This document shows, piece after piece, positions 21,701-36,700 of a stretch of 64,000 nt of DNA. The position numbers and the translations under genes were made by a program. The stretch is from Fratercula arctica (taxonomy: Eukaryota; Chordata; Aves; Charadriiformes; Alcidae): the NCBI GenBank assembly GCA_947846985.1, contig CANTUZ010000001.1, positions 34,000,727 through 34,064,726 of the forward strand. The letters are read 5' to 3'. How positions within the stretch are numbered: the first letter of the stretch is position 1; each line of letters begins with the position of its first letter. The notes beneath the pieces were generated by a model that made no database searches, had not been told where the DNA came from, and was given only the letters and a program-made list of their open reading frames with translations.

Positions 21701-24700
21701 CAGGCTGTGAATCCCAGTCTCAGCGTCGCTGCTCAGCCCTTAAATTTGGGAGGAAATCAGCTGTAATCCTTTCTTCACTGCTTCCTGTTTGTTGCTGTAG
21801 GTGATTCTCCTCTGGCTGTAAATCTAGTCCTAAATGTGTAACCTTTCCCATGGATTGTCTGACTCATGTCAGAACCTGGGGATTCTCAGTCCTGTGAGAT
21901 GAGCAGTAACATCTGGATATGCTGGAAGAGATTACATTTGAGTGCAAAACTAGAGTCACTGCTGACTGAAAGGAGAGCTGCTGTATGTATGGGAGGAGCT
22001 TTAGTTGCCTCTGTCAATTTGGACAAGCTTCCTCTTCAGCGTCTCCCTCTCTGGTTCCAGCATTGGTCTTCCAAACTCTTCGACTCAGTGCTGAAGATAG
22101 GCGACTGTAGACTCTGTCCTCTTGGATGCTGTAGGACAAGGTGCAGGTGAACAAAAGGATTTTTAGAGTTGGATCTTGTTCGTGGGCTGTGTCTTTTCTG
22201 TGTCTCGTTTCTCAGAAAAGCACAAGCGCAAGAAACAGTTCCAAAACTCGGCCTCAGTTTATGGAAAGGTCGTGTATTAATCAGAGTGCTGTAGCAAAGC
22301 TGCACCCCTGCGCAGCAGTCTTACTCCAGTAATCCTCTCCATCCTCACGCACATGCTTTGGTGCTTGTTAGGCAGTGAAGCTGGTGTTATCTTCAGCAAC
22401 AGTAATGGAAAATCATCATTTTACTAGAGTCATTTTAGCTTTGTGGTCTTCATACTTGTGAACTCATTTGCATGGCCCAGATGTTTTCTTGAAAAAAATA
22501 ATTTTTGAGTTTGTTACTGGTCTGCAGCTCATTTCCTTGGGTTAACAGGTTTTGGGTGTTGTGCTGTTTTTCTGTGTGATGACCACTGTCTTGGTGCTTG
22601 CCCATTTCCTGGCTGCAAACTAGATTTCACTTCTGATTTTCATGAGAAAGTACACAAGGCATGCCCTGCAGTTTTATTCAAGTCTGTGAGTGCAGAAAGA
22701 CGAGTAAGACAGGCAGGTCCTAGTAAGAGACCAGTAAATAAAATGGCCAGGTGCTTTAGTTTTGGTGAAATCCAGAGCAAGAAATGCTTGAGACCTCTTA
22801 AACGTGCCAGGTTCTGCAACTGTACAGTCAGAGAGTGCAGGAAGGGCCCACTGACATGAATATGTCATTTCGTACCTCCAACAGATACTGTTTCAGGCTG
22901 CTTGAAAACTCAGGAAAATCATCCCCCTACAAGTGTTTCTCACTTCTAGTTCTGCAGACAAACAGTCTAAATAACGATGGTACCTGGAATGGGGTTCTAT
23001 AGTGAGCTTGAATTCCATAGCTCCCAACAAAGTAAGTTATGGTTATAACAACAGCAACAAAAGGGAAACATCAAGGAATATTAATTAAGTGTAAATTATC
23101 TTAGTACCTGATCTGTTGAAAAGCAGCAGAGCCTAATTAATAAACTAATAGTTCTCAAACACGTTAGAGGCTGCTTTGTGAACTCACAGTCAGCCTTACC
23201 ACAGCAGGCCTATGATTTAAACTTTGATATAAGGATATTAAGAACTTTAAAAGTATGTGGGAACTAAAAGACTTCTTTTCACTTTTTTTTAGGTGATACT
23301 GTCACTATTGGAGATGTCTCTTTTAAACTCAAAACACCGAAGAACCCAGAACTTGTTCCACAGAACTACAGTAAGAATCTTTCCTTTTTGAATGGGTTTC
23401 AAGGCTTTATTCAACAACCTTTTACTTACTCAAGTCACTCCACTGATTTTACTGAAATTATCTAAGAAATATGTTTTGAAAATGCATGCAATTTGGGGAA
23501 GGCTGTCTTTGCCAAGTTCTTTATTGTATGTCTAGTTCAGCTGGTTATATAGGAGTCTCTTGAGTTTGCATCTAACTTGTCCCATTGGTCAGTGGGACAG
23601 TAAAGGGACTGTTTGTATATGTTTAAATATTTTGTTCAAAAGGAGTCTCATCCAGCAATTACTTCTAAAAATAATACAGTAATCTCAAATTGTTTGGTCC
23701 TAAAACTGTGGCAGTTTAAAATTATCATTTGATTGCAATATGATTATAGGTCCTAGGAGTTTTCTGCTATATGGTAGATGTATGGCGTTTTTCTACTGTG
23801 ATATTTAATATTCCCGGATTGTCATGTTATTGTTATCGGCAAACATACAGATCTTTGCAATCCATCAAGTTAATAGGAAGTCAGTTGCATAGTGGTAAAA
23901 AATGCTATCAAATACTTACTGAAGTCACAGCACATTAACAATGCAAATACATATACTTAAAATTAATTCACATTATATTTTGATACCTTATTAAAAATGC
24001 CATGGGTTCTCAGCTATCCATATTTCCTGTTCATTGAGAATAGGAAATGCTTCTTGAGCTTTTCCTTTTGCACTGTGGATCAGCAAGTGAATCATGCTTT
24101 CGTAGTGACATTTCCTGGGACAACACAGGCCAACTATTTCCTCAGGATCCAAAAAGATGAGTTGCCATTTGTTCAGCACTTTCACACGTAGGCTGCCAGA
24201 TGTCCGAAATTTAAATTAAAAAAACCCCACCAACAACTGATTTTTCCACCCAGATAAATTCTCAGACCAAAACCAAGCACACATGGTATTCTCAAGGGAT
24301 ATATAAGTCTTACACTACCCTTAGACATGGCCAAGCACTGAGAACTCCAGTGACTGTCATTGCTGGGCTTGCAAGGTCCTACAGTTGGAATCTGAGTGTA
24401 GTCATTCACTTCAAGCCTATTCGCTTTCCAACATGTCTAAATTCTTTCCATGACATTTTGAAGAGGATATCAAGGAAACTGCTGGGTTTTTTGGGGGACA
24501 GAGGGTGGGGTTTTTTTGGTCTGGTTTGGTTTTAGAAGAATGGCATTGATAACATCAATAGTGGACTTGCCACTGCACAGCTGGCAGGATGGCAGATAGC
24601 TGCTGGGGAAGAGGGCAAGAGGGATGTTAGAGGTGTACAGGGAGCGCGACTGGTACAGTATCAGAAAGGGCAGGAGCTGCTGTGTAAAGGTTTGTATTGT

Positions 24701-27700
24701 TGCGTTCTTAGGCAGTAGGACTTCACTTCATCAGACATCAGTTCATGTGACAGGCTTTAGGTGCCCCTGCTTGGGCAGAGGGGTTGGACAAGATGACCTC
24801 CAGAGGTCCCTTCCAACCTCAGCCATTATGTGATTCCTTATTTTGTATTAACTGTGGGGTAGTACATCTGTGTTACTATTGACGTAGATTACTGTTTCTT
24901 AACTCTTTTCTGAAATGTGACCTTCTTTCTGAAATGTTTGTCCTTTGAGAGCTGTAGCAGGAACATAGAAGGAGATTTTGTTTGCTTTCAGTCTTTGATG
25001 AGTGTGAAGTCTACTGGTAGCATTGTAGGCCAGATCACTGGTCTGCATCTGGATTGTGGACTGCGTAATTCCCATACCCCAGTAGGCATCACGCTGTGAT
25101 GCTTTCCTGTCAGGTTATCTAGGAACCAAATACGTCCTATGACATGTGTCAGTCCATGCTGTTTCGGGGTAGCCCACGAGGAAAGGTTTTCTGGTTTAGA
25201 CTGTAATGACACTTCCCATACCTCGTGAGTTCCCTGGGAATATGGCCAAACAATACTACTCTGTATTATTACTTTTTGTGGCTTCTTAAATGATCAATTT
25301 TTACTTTTCATCATTTATTCTGTATGCTTGTTTTCTCATTTTGATCTTATAGTAAGGGTATCAGTTGTCTATGTATGTCAATGACTAATGTGATCTGTTT
25401 CACTTATTTCCATTTCTTGTGGATTGTTTTGATTTCTGGTTTTCTGTGCTGTACTACATGTGTTAATTTTAACAATGACTTCCTGCCTTCCACTCCTCCA
25501 CACCATGCCATTACATTTTTTGGTCAATCTACACTTTTTAGCAAGATAAATGTTAGCTCTAAGTTAACAGCATCTCTTTCAGTTCTTTGGATTGGGAAGG
25601 AAAGAGAATTATGAAAACATATGGTAGATTCAAAGAGTCTGAGATTTTTCTAGTTAACGATTCTAAGCAAGAAAAAGTGATTGAAAACTAATCTGATAGC
25701 AGAAAAGTTATTAAGAGTGTACAGAACAATGGGATCTTAGGGAAAATCTGATACTACAACTAAAACTAACATTTATTACCACTGTTAGGTCTATTACTAG
25801 TTGTTTCTCTTTTTTTTTTTTAATAATCATGACTGAAAGGAGCCTACGTCATGCTTGGGATACTATTTTTCATCAGTATTCATGTACTTATAGTAGGATT
25901 ACTTAAGGTACAAAATTTTTCTTCGAAACTTAAATATTACATTAGTTAAAATTAAGTAAGGTAGAATACTCATGTATTTAATAGCAGAAAATAAATTTCC
26001 AATACTTGAGGACAATTTCTTTGTGCATTTAAATTTAGGATTTTTTTTTTTTATCCCGTAATGCTTAAGTTTTATGGTTACATTACTACAAAGAACAAAG
26101 TTATATTGCTTTAGTGAAATTAAGTAGATTGTATTTGCTCCATGTCAATTATCTCCTCTTTCTGAGACAGAGAGTGCATTTACTTACCTGAACATATTCT
26201 TTTCCTTGTTTTAAGAGTACTTTTTGTTTTGCTGTGTGAATGACTGCTGGAGATACAAGATGTTTTGTTGTAAAATAGATTAATGTAATTGCATATTTAT
26301 ACTAATCTATAAACCGAAATGTTACATATTTTGAAGGTTTATTAGAGTAACTAATATTATGTTTAAATGACCAAGGAACTTACCTGATTTCTTTAAACTA
26401 AGACTAGAAATAATTTGGTCATTCAGTTAAGTGGGAAATATTCCTGAAAAGGTCTCAGACGTAATATTTGCAGTGGAGTAAGGACTAAGAGGAGGGAATT
26501 GAAGCAGTTACAGTTCATTTACTAGTACTCCATGTGACGTTGTTTTCTAGCTCATCATTTGCATAGAATAGAATGTTTCTGCTTTTGCTATTCTGCCAGA
26601 TAAGAGCCATGTTAAATACAGTAGTGTTGAAAGCGCATATCTATAATTTACAGCAAATTTTAGGGATGTTAATATTTATTCTAAACTCAGCATTATTCTT
26701 CTAGGCTTAAAAATAGCCTTAAAACTCTGGGAAAAAAAAAAGTAACACAATAAGGAACATAAATGTATTAAGTGCCTACAAAACTTTACCTTTGTCATTT
26801 TGTCACTTAATTGGTATCAAAATACTTCATTTTTTGTGTTACCAGATTAAAGTGATTTTTAAGTCCTTTTTTGAACCATGTTACATTTTGTGTAAGTGGA
26901 TAGGATAGGTGCTGCTGCTTACCTTATGTTTTCATGTCCTTGCTTTTCAGGTTTTATGTTAGATACCGAGCAAGTCCTGTATGAAGTACTCCATTTTGTG
27001 TGTTAATATAAAATATTAATTCGTTTTGCTGTTGTTGGCAAATGGCTTTTTCTTGGAAGATGATAATTAAAAGTACATAAAATCTGAATTATTCCCATTT
27101 TTCTTGTTATAGGTGACAAGTAAAAATGAGTCATACAAAAGGGAATTTTGTTAATGGGATTTTTGTCATAACTGTGTCTGACACGTTCTAGAAAGAGGGC
27201 ACTTATTTTAGCACTGCTTGTTCTTTTATCAGTAAAAATAACCCCTACATTTTTGAAATCTCACCATGCCTGAAAAGCACGATTGTTTCTCTAATTATAC
27301 TTTGGAGAAACTTTGTATAGCTTTCCATGATAGTTTAGATCTAAAATTGAATTGTGAGAATGCACATTAATTGTTTTTTAAAGTTGAGTTCATGTCAGTG
27401 CACTGCTGTTGTTAGTGGTTTCTGGAAATTTTATGAAAATGACAATGTACCTGATATTTCATGTATTTATTAACCTTGACAGAACAGTTCCTAACATAGC
27501 TTTTCCAGGACACTTTATTCAATGATGGCAAATATGCTAAGGCAGGAAAAGGGATGTTCTCTTGCAACACCACATCGGCTCTGCTGTTCTCTGAAGGTGC
27601 AAGTGCATTTGGGAATTTGGCTGCAGTTGTGTTACAGGCAACTGCATTCAATTGTGGAAGATTCATTTCAGTGTGGTTTTGTGCCAGGTGTCCTGGGTCT

Positions 27701-30700
27701 GAGCACCCTCCCCAATGCGTGATCAAAAGTGACATGCCTGTATACAAGGGGTTAAGTGATAAATCCTGTTAGTTTTGTCAGTTGAGCCTAATTATCATGA
27801 GGAGTTTAAACAGAACGTTTGTGCGTATAATAATGAAATATAAAAGAAGTAGTAGTAAATGGATTTCTGTGCTTGAAAGGGAGTTGTTTTAACATTGAGG
27901 AAATTTGGGTTATTTCTATGTAGTAGGCTCAGTGGTGCCAGCATTTTTTTGTTATTTATGCACCTGAAAGATCAGTATTGCCTTAACAGTAAGACACCTC
28001 TGTGTCCTTCTCCCAGAAAGGTATTGCACCACGTGCTGAAGCAGAGACAAGCGTGTGTCTTCAGTTATTGCTCAAACTGGGTTCAGATTTGCGCTGGAAT
28101 GTGTGTTTGTTCTTCTTTCTGTTAACTTTAAATCTGAGTGTCAGAGTGCAACACTTTACAGAGACAGGTTGTATTGCTGGATGACTGTAATTTTGTGCTA
28201 ACAATTGTCATTACATTTCTTCTTTCCTAGCCTAAGGAAAGGTGTCTATTGTCAGAGATGGTGAAAACTCATCAGCAGTTTGAGTTTTCATGTAGGCTTG
28301 CAACTGACCCTCTACTTGGCTGTTACCACCTAATCCAGAATGTGAAATTCTGGGGCTTTTGTCAGTAGAACGTTTTACATCATTATCCCTGTTTTGTCTA
28401 TACCAAGAGTGAGGCAGAAGAAGACATGGGGACATGGAAACCTACAGCAAATGTCCTGGTGAAGCTCACGGAGTTGTCTGCCCTGTTCCATGTGCCTCAA
28501 AGCAGGGTCAGCTGAATCCGAACGGTTCCTGAGAGATGTTTGTCCTCCTTGTTCTTAAAATGTGCTGGTGATGTAGATTCCAGAACCTCTCTGCACACTT
28601 TGCTCCAGTAATTAACAATTCTTTTGTGAAAAAAGCTTTTTCTGATGCCCCATTTAGATCTTTTTGGACATACATAGACATAGTTCTATCTAGCATAACC
28701 ATGATGTACAGATATCTCTTTTTCTTCACAGTGATTCTGTCTTGCATATTGGAAAACAGTTGTTGTGATTTTCAGTCATTTATTTTCTAGACTGAATTCC
28801 AGTTTCTTTTGGTAATTCTTCTTGCTCTTTTCTAGAATCTCTCGAACTTTTCAGTGCTGGACTGAGCTGTTGTGCTCAAAAGCAGACACAGTACGTCCCT
28901 CCAGTTGGAGTCTGAGCTACAGATAACTGCTCTGGCTATGTGTTTCCCTATGAGTTGTACCTCCAGCTAAGAGCAGTTTAATTTATTCCATGTTTATATG
29001 TCACTAAGAGAAACTTAGTCTTCTCAATCCCATTCAGGGTTCCTTCCAGCAAGCTATTTGGTTTTACATGATTCCTTTATTTTCTCTTTTTATTTATACT
29101 CACATGGAGAAACATGATTTACCTATGTAGATCTTACACCTTCCCGTGAAGCAATAGACTGAGAGGAATTAATAATCAATGACTTCATGGGCTCATCCAA
29201 GAAGTAGCTTCCCCCTTTTTAAGCCTCTGCAAAGGCTCGCAACTTGTTTCTTTACCACCGCAAGAACAAAAATTTTTGGAATGAAGACCGTTTCCATGAA
29301 AAATTTATGAGGGAAAAGAGTATTCCAGTGAAAACTGTCTGTGATGTAACCACATTATGAGACCTTTGAAAACTTCTTGGGCTCTGTGCATCAGCATAAA
29401 ACTGGAATAGCAGCAATGTTTTACCTGTGAAGTGCTAAACGAAAGCAGCTGAAAGCAGGCCACATAGGAGTGCCTCCCTCTTCACTTGGCCATGCTGCCT
29501 CCTTCACCGTGTCCTGGGCAACTCACTCCCTTCCTTCATTGTCCCCCAGCCTGAACAAGCCGTGGAATAAGTCTCAGTGAGCTCAGGTGGTTTTTTTTAA
29601 TGTTTTCCCTTTTTGAAATGTGTTTATGCTTTTAGGCAGAGACCTCCCTCCTTGTCCCCTTCTTCCTCAACTGTATTTTACAGCAGCCGCCGTGTGTGCT
29701 GGATGTGCTGCAACCTGCCGTGGAAAGCTAAAGGACTCCATCAGTAGTCGGACGACGAGAGGGAGATCTTTTTCACCTCATGAACTTCTGCCTCTCCTGA
29801 TAAAAGGAGCCGCTCTCAGACTCTGAACAATGCACTGTAGCAAAGGTCTTTTTTTTATTCTGTTGAAAATTATATATATTGATATCTTTTAAGTGCCTGT
29901 TGGTTTTTATGTGCTTGACCAAACTAGAGTCATACAGGGATGTGAGCTCTAATGTATTTTGTACCACATCTGGGATAGATATTCTTGGGAATCAGTTCAT
30001 TTCACTGCCTGTCTCTGAACAGTGGCAAGAGGTAGGTGTCTCCTTTGTCTATGGGATTTCTTCTGTAGGTGGGACACAAGGACTTGCCAGCAGATACTGT
30101 CTGCTATCTCCAGTGAATCTTACGGCTTCAGTGAGTGTAGCATGTGCCAAGAATTCAAGTATGAGTGAACAGGAAAATTGCTGAGGCTAGCAAAGCCATT
30201 TCAGTCTTGGTTTTATCAAAAGCTGATTTGTGGATCAAACAAGAGCGGCTGCTGCATTTGCTTCAAAAATCTATCTATGACATTTTCTTCTTTTCTTATT
30301 TGGGGATTTCTCCATTCAGCTTCAGCTGCTCACTTTACGAAATGTTGCGCGGATTCTGCTAGGTGTTGTCCAACTTATCACATATTACAAAGCAATAGAA
30401 TGCGATTTCTTTCGCTGGCCATCCTTGATACACAGGAATAGCAAATTGTAGCACCGACTACTCTCTTGCATGTGCCAGATGGTGTCTTTGAGAATACACT
30501 GTAGAGGCTTCCTACGCACCATCCTGCAGATTAAGAATATAGGGCCAGCTACTCAACTACTGCAAATCAGCAGAGTGCCACTAAACAGTTTGTGCAAACC
30601 CAGTTTGCATTAGGTACTATCTGACTCATGGGATAATTAATAAAAATTGCTGTAATATACATGCTGGTGCTTTTTTCAGCTAATTTTCCCTGTCTTCTAA

Positions 30701-33700
30701 ATGTCATAGAAAATGATTATATGGTGCTTGTAGTAATGTTAATATACAGTACTTGAACAAAGAGGGAATTTTTTCAAGTCATGCTAGAGAAAATGTAAAA
30801 GCTTTGTAATGAAGATACCACGGTACAAGTAGTCTAAATATATAGAACTAATATACAAGGTACTGTGTATCTGCATCTGAAGTTGCTTTTGAAAAGCATA
30901 CCATGCTTTGGAAACAGTTTATGCAGCATAGACTGCATACGCAAAGAAAACTTTATATCCTTCTGATTTTAGAAGGACATAACTGGGATACTGAAATAGG
31001 CTGGATATTTGGAGCGATGTACAGGTATTACGTGTTAGAATAGAAGGAACTGGCAAGTAGAAGATGCTGTTATGACAGTTCAGCTTAGGGAATGCTTGCT
31101 TTGAGTTGTCAGTGTTATTTGTAACAGGCTTCGTTTGAGTCAGTTTGCAGATAGTCATTGTGCCAACTTTGTGATTGAAAACGCGTATTATAATTGATCC
31201 AGCTGTATGTAATCTGTATGTGAGGAGAATGACACGAATGGGGAAACAATGAAAGCCTTTTCTAGGAAATGTATCGATAAGGAATTGTGTCTTTCATGTC
31301 CTTTTCTCAAAAAAAAGTTAGGAAATTATAGGAGATTTTTAAAATTTGCATTTTTCATATTAATATTTTAGAGTTAATTTGGATTGTTTAAACACAATGA
31401 CGAGAATGTGAGTGCCCTGAAATTCCTTAAGGTTTGCAGGGGGATCACATTCCTAGGATTTTAGATTATTTTTTTGAATGCTGTACAGTCACGTTCTCTT
31501 TTGCATGACAGTTTCTCTTGCAGATGCTGCTGAAGGTTCTTAATTCCTGTTTCTATTTATGGTACTGCTTTTAAGTCTGACCCGAGTGTTTTCTTGAGGC
31601 CATCCTAAAAATAAAAAAGATAGCTACGCATATTAATGTGAATTACACCAGAAGCGTTTGTAGTCATGCTGTGTCAAAGCTGGTTTTGCCATGCTTCCAA
31701 TGCATGACTTTTGACATGAAAGAGTTTAGTATTTCAGCAAGATTTCCAAGATTGTTTGTCCACTTTAAGCAAAGTAACTTTTTTTTTTTTTTAGAGAACA
31801 GCTGTTATAAAAATACACTAGAAGCACACTGGCATATTCATTCAACAGGTAGAAATAATAATAAATGTGCCTCTCAATGAGATCTTTGTCTTGCAATTTT
31901 AATGGTACTTTTGATGTAATGCTTTTTATTTGTGTGATGCTTTTCAAATTACCGTACCTGTCCAGTAGCAAAGTTTGGATGGAGCAGTTCTTCTGGTGTG
32001 ATGTATTAGCCTTTAGTTCCCAAAGATTATATGTAATAGGAACTTTCTCAATTTGCTTGAAAATCTCGTAGAAAGGAACATGTTATTCTTTGTGAGGAAT
32101 TTATTTGCATTTGGCCTGTTGTGTGTGGGACGTGTGATGTGTATTGCTTTTGGAAAACAATATTGCAGTGAAGAAGAAAATATTTTTACATTCATATGAT
32201 CTTACCATACCATATATTAAAACTAATCCTGGGCATGTTAATGACAGTTGTTTAGAAAGCAAAACAAAACAAAAAAGCAAACCTGAAATGTTTATTTACA
32301 GTTAATCTGATAATCTTAATGCATAGATTGTTCACCTATGTGTGTATGCTATTCTGGTTCATATTGGTGGTAAGACTGTAGTAAGTTTTCTCTGGAAGTG
32401 GAAGAATATTTCAAATGGTTTTCCTGAGTGCCAGATCAAAACATTCAGTTAAAATTTTTTATAAAGTTTTCCTTAGCCACTTTCATGCTTGGAAAATCTT
32501 CCTTAAATCTCATACAATCATTTAATACTGTTTCCATGATTTTACAAAAATGAATTTTAATTCTGGTATACAAAGACTCAGCAGAGAACTGAAACCCCTC
32601 AGAACTGAGGGGCACTATTGCTTGCTGTCCTTAACTCTGCCCGGCACGGACTGCCTCCCCTGCCTCAGGAAAGATGTAGAACTGAGGCTTGTTTTTTAAA
32701 ATGTTGCCTTCTAATTGCAACCATTAATCACATTGAAAAAAGGTAAATAACCCAGTGTTAATTTGAAGGTTTCATGGCTTCTTGCTCCTTCTTAGTCCAC
32801 GCCAGCATCCCAGACACCACCCTTGAGTCTCCAGCTTCAAACCCCATCACTGATCTTGTCAGATTGTTCTGAAAGCAACCATGTATATATATATGCATGT
32901 ATAAACATTCCTACTGGCTTGCTTGTGCTCTTCTTCTCCTCCTGTGCTAGTGCTTTAAATGCTTGTGCCTGAGAAAGGGCCAGGTTTTGCTGGGAGGTAT
33001 GGGAAGGAGTATTCTGGGGACAGAGGGATATACGGCAGCGGGAATGGTGTCCCTCCTTCACTGTGCTCTCTCTGCAGGGTGCTTTCCAGTGCTGCCAACA
33101 TTTGCATACAGGGGTAAAGGTTTTGGTTTAATTATAATCAGGTTATTGCTTTTTAAAATAATTAGGGGGTAGTTTTCTCAATAGAAATAAGCAGATCTAC
33201 TTTGAGTTGGTTTTTATTATGATTGTGGAAGCTGCATGGTATTGATGTAGTGATATTGCAAGGTTTGCATTTTCTTGATAATTTAATTCTGTGTTTTATT
33301 GTGTCAAAATGTAAACAGGAATAGAGTTGTCTTTTAAGAAAATACAAAATTAAATATATTCCCTGAACATTAATCTGATGCAAGCACGGTATTTTTTGGT
33401 TTTTTTGAAGTTCATGATTCACAGAAGCATTGGGATATAGGCTGGATAAATGTCTTACAAATTATTAATAACATATTTGTATTATATTAACTGATGCTGA
33501 GAAGTCCACTCAACATTGGGTAATAAAAAACAATCTTTGCATTAATCAGTTTAATGTGAAATGAGAATCGATGGCATTTTTTTCCTGGTTTTATTGGGGT
33601 TTTTTTTGAAGGATGAAGTTGGGCAGAGAAAAAAGCAATGGGTAAGATAGGTATATAAACTGTATATATGTAAACAAGTAGTCTAATATAAACTGTGTGT

Positions 33701-36700
33701 GGAATTCCCTGCTCTTCAGCTATCCAGCTTTAGGGCAGCACATCTTTGTGTCTTTGTTTTATTTTTGGAGATAAGAATAAAAAAATGTGTGAATGGCCAA
33801 GTATGTAACACTTTTCAAATTTGAATAACGTGTTCTTTGTGTTTCTTTCCAAGTGACAGATTCTTTGGCCCAGGCTGTAGTCCACCATTTAAGATGGATA
33901 ATGCAGAAAGATCTTCTTGGCCAAGATGTCTTCCTTATTGGTCCTCCTGGGCCGCTCAGGCGATCTATTGCCATGCAGTATCTGGTAAGTATGTTGGTTT
34001 AAACTCTTGGAGACATTGTCATTAATGTCAGTTAGTCATTCCTCTACTAGCCAAATTGTAAAAGGTAGTCCTAGAAAATCTTACAGCAAGCTGCTTAGGA
34101 GGTACATAAGTTTTTCCATAAATGTGCTTTCCAAAGTTCAATTTTTGTTATAGACGAATAGAAAGTACAGGCATTTTAATACATGTTTTTCTGCTTAAAC
34201 TCCAGGGGGGGAGGGAGAAAAAAAAAAAGAGTTGGAAAACTGTGTTACCATATGCTATCACAAATGGAGAAACAGTTTGTTCTAGGCATTATGTATGTTA
34301 GAAGATTAAGATATCTGCCGACTGTTACAGACAACAAATCGTTTTTGCTTCGTTACATAAAAAAAGAAATGAAGGAAAGGATTAGTGAGAGTGTTCTGAG
34401 TAACATTTGGGAACAGTTATCATGAGTGATTAGAAAGAGTAGATGTGTGTATGATCCTCTCTTGGAATGTGGGAAGGACTTGCCTACATCCATCTGCATG
34501 AACCATGGCAACACCTTGTGCAAAATTTCACATTTAAATCGTTGGTGCCCTTAAATGATCAGGAAGGGGGAGCTGTCTGTCCCAAAAGGTGATGTGGCTA
34601 GAACTTTGTCTGCCATGAGCTCTGTCTACAATCTGGTTGGGATGAAGGATCACAAATGGAGATGTATAAACAATTGTCATAAACATCAGCCATTCCTTGA
34701 AAAGTCGAAAGATACAAGTTCAAAGACTAGCTCTCTGAGGTAAAGCATACAGGAGAAAGCAACAAGATTTTGAACTTTGGAGAGCAAAGGTTTCTTAATT
34801 CATCAAACCAGGTATGCTACTAGATAGCTCGATGCATTCCTTAAAATAAATGAGAAGAGTTTGGTATAACCTAAAAAGAGGATTTAGGGAACACCTGATA
34901 TACAGGCATGGGACATAGAATGTGTCTTTATTTTTATAGTATTTTATAGTATTTATACCACTGTTTATATGCACCTCAGCTGTAATAGGAAGGCTGCAGC
35001 TTCCTGTTTCAGTGCCATGCCAAACAATTACATGAAGGCTGGTCTTTTCATGTGAGCTGATACGTGCTGTGATCCCTTTAATGAAGCTGTGTAAGCCTGG
35101 AAAACTTTCATCTGCTGTTGCTGAAAGCTACTACTGCGTATTCATACACAGAGATAATTGTTGAAGAAAACTCTGCTGCATTTCACCTCCTGTTTTTTTC
35201 CTTTAATTATAAGAAAGTATAGTTATATCTACCTGTAGCATAAAGGAAATGGTGGCTTTGTAACCAATGGGCTCTGAAAAAGTGGAAAGGAAATCATTTT
35301 CATGGGTTTTTGTATCTTTGCTTGATTTTTTCATACAACTGTAGTTAAAGGCTGCCTCTTAAGAGAAGTCTGTTATATATATTATACCTTTAATTGAGAG
35401 GTAAGGGCAAAGAACATTTCAGCATGGATCTGTTTCCTGGCAGAATGCATGAAAACCCAGATATGGAAGTAGCATGAAGATCGGGTATAAATACATGAGG
35501 GATTGGTTTTTTTTTTTTCATTTAAGATAGAAAATTCTAAGAATATCTCATATTGAATCAAAGGAAACCAAACAATAACCCATGGATTCTCATTTTTTAA
35601 ATAGTCTATAATTTTACAGATGCAGGCTGCATCTCATGACATTAAAGGGAGAGAGCATAAGAACAATATAGTGCATCAGTGTACTGTCAAAGCACGTACA
35701 GGTAATAATCACAACTGTGTCACAGTGTGTTACTGAGCAGTGAGAGTTGAAGATTTTCAATCTTCTACGGAAAAACTCTGATTATTATTCATGATTTGCA
35801 GATGCTGATTGTTTTTTCAGAGTCCAGAACCAGAAGATTAACTTACAGGATGTTACAGATGTTCAATGGAAAGAATATATAGCTGTTTATTATGTTTCTA
35901 GAGCAGGTTTGGGGAAAATAAAAGTTTATTGAGCAGAAATTCAAACTGTTTTGTTTGAGGCAGCACACACTGTAAACATTTTAAAAATAAGAGATGCTAG
36001 ATTTTGTTCAGAGTTATTTCAGATCACTGTGCTGCTGCCTAGAGCTCTTTTGTATGCTTATACCACTAGGCCTATTGTTAAAGTTCACTTGCTGGGGTTA
36101 TAGTCTTATTTTTGTAATAACTTCAGATTATTGTCCACAGGAGCTAACAAAGCGGGAGGTTGAATATATTGCACTATCGAGGGACACCACAGAAACTGAC
36201 CTCAAACAGCGACGAGAGATCCGAGATGGTAGTGCCTTTTATCTTGATCAGGCAAGTTGCAGTCACACGCCGCCTAATTATTGTTTGCAAGTAGTTTGAA
36301 GGAAATCATGATTTATATGATGAAAAATGAGTATGTGGATTTCAGAGTGACTGACATGTTTCTGATGCAGTTAGTGAGTCTCATATAACACTCTTGATCT
36401 CATTATTACTGAAAATATTATCTTTACTCAAATCCAAGATTACTCTGTCTCATAAGAGTACTACAGGGTTGATTTAGGCAGACTGTTTTTGATACGCTTT
36501 TGTCATGTGGAGTGAGATCCATTCTGTGCGAGTTAGACTATAGTTTCACAAGTGTGTGAAACTTGGTGGGTCCGTTACCTAACACTTGTAGCACGTTAGA
36601 TGTATTCCTGAAATGAATCTGAAGTGGTCTAGTTTCATTGTCAAAGAGTCTAGTTCATGTATTTTAAGACTGCTCTGTGTTGTGAAACCCAGGCACAGTA

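Larger units (their letters stand above)
9764..23292 (+). other. VWA8: VWA8 intron 1 (13.5 kb)
   Basis: GT-AG, phase 1. The first 140 bases belong to the CpG island. Inside are the head-to-head CR1 pair at 13347-17500. The parts 9910-13346 and 17501-23292 show no recognisable gene, RNA or well-preserved repeat. Around 19500-19760 there is wording faintly like old amniote CR1 3' sequence, too weak to call. Confidence 0.85.
23371..33853 (+). other. VWA8: VWA8 intron 2 (10.5 kb)
   Basis: GT-AG, phase 1. Contains a short CR1 3' end (24765-24838) and an ancient CR1-like remnant (28508-28925). The rest is AT-rich and shows no gene. Short TA and A/T runs occur near 26041, 31771 and 32881. Confidence 0.85.

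Noticed and set aside
36141..36299. Read-through open frame 35994-36299 as a separate small gene
   Set aside because: Its middle is VWA8 exon 4; the ends are intron sequence open by chance.
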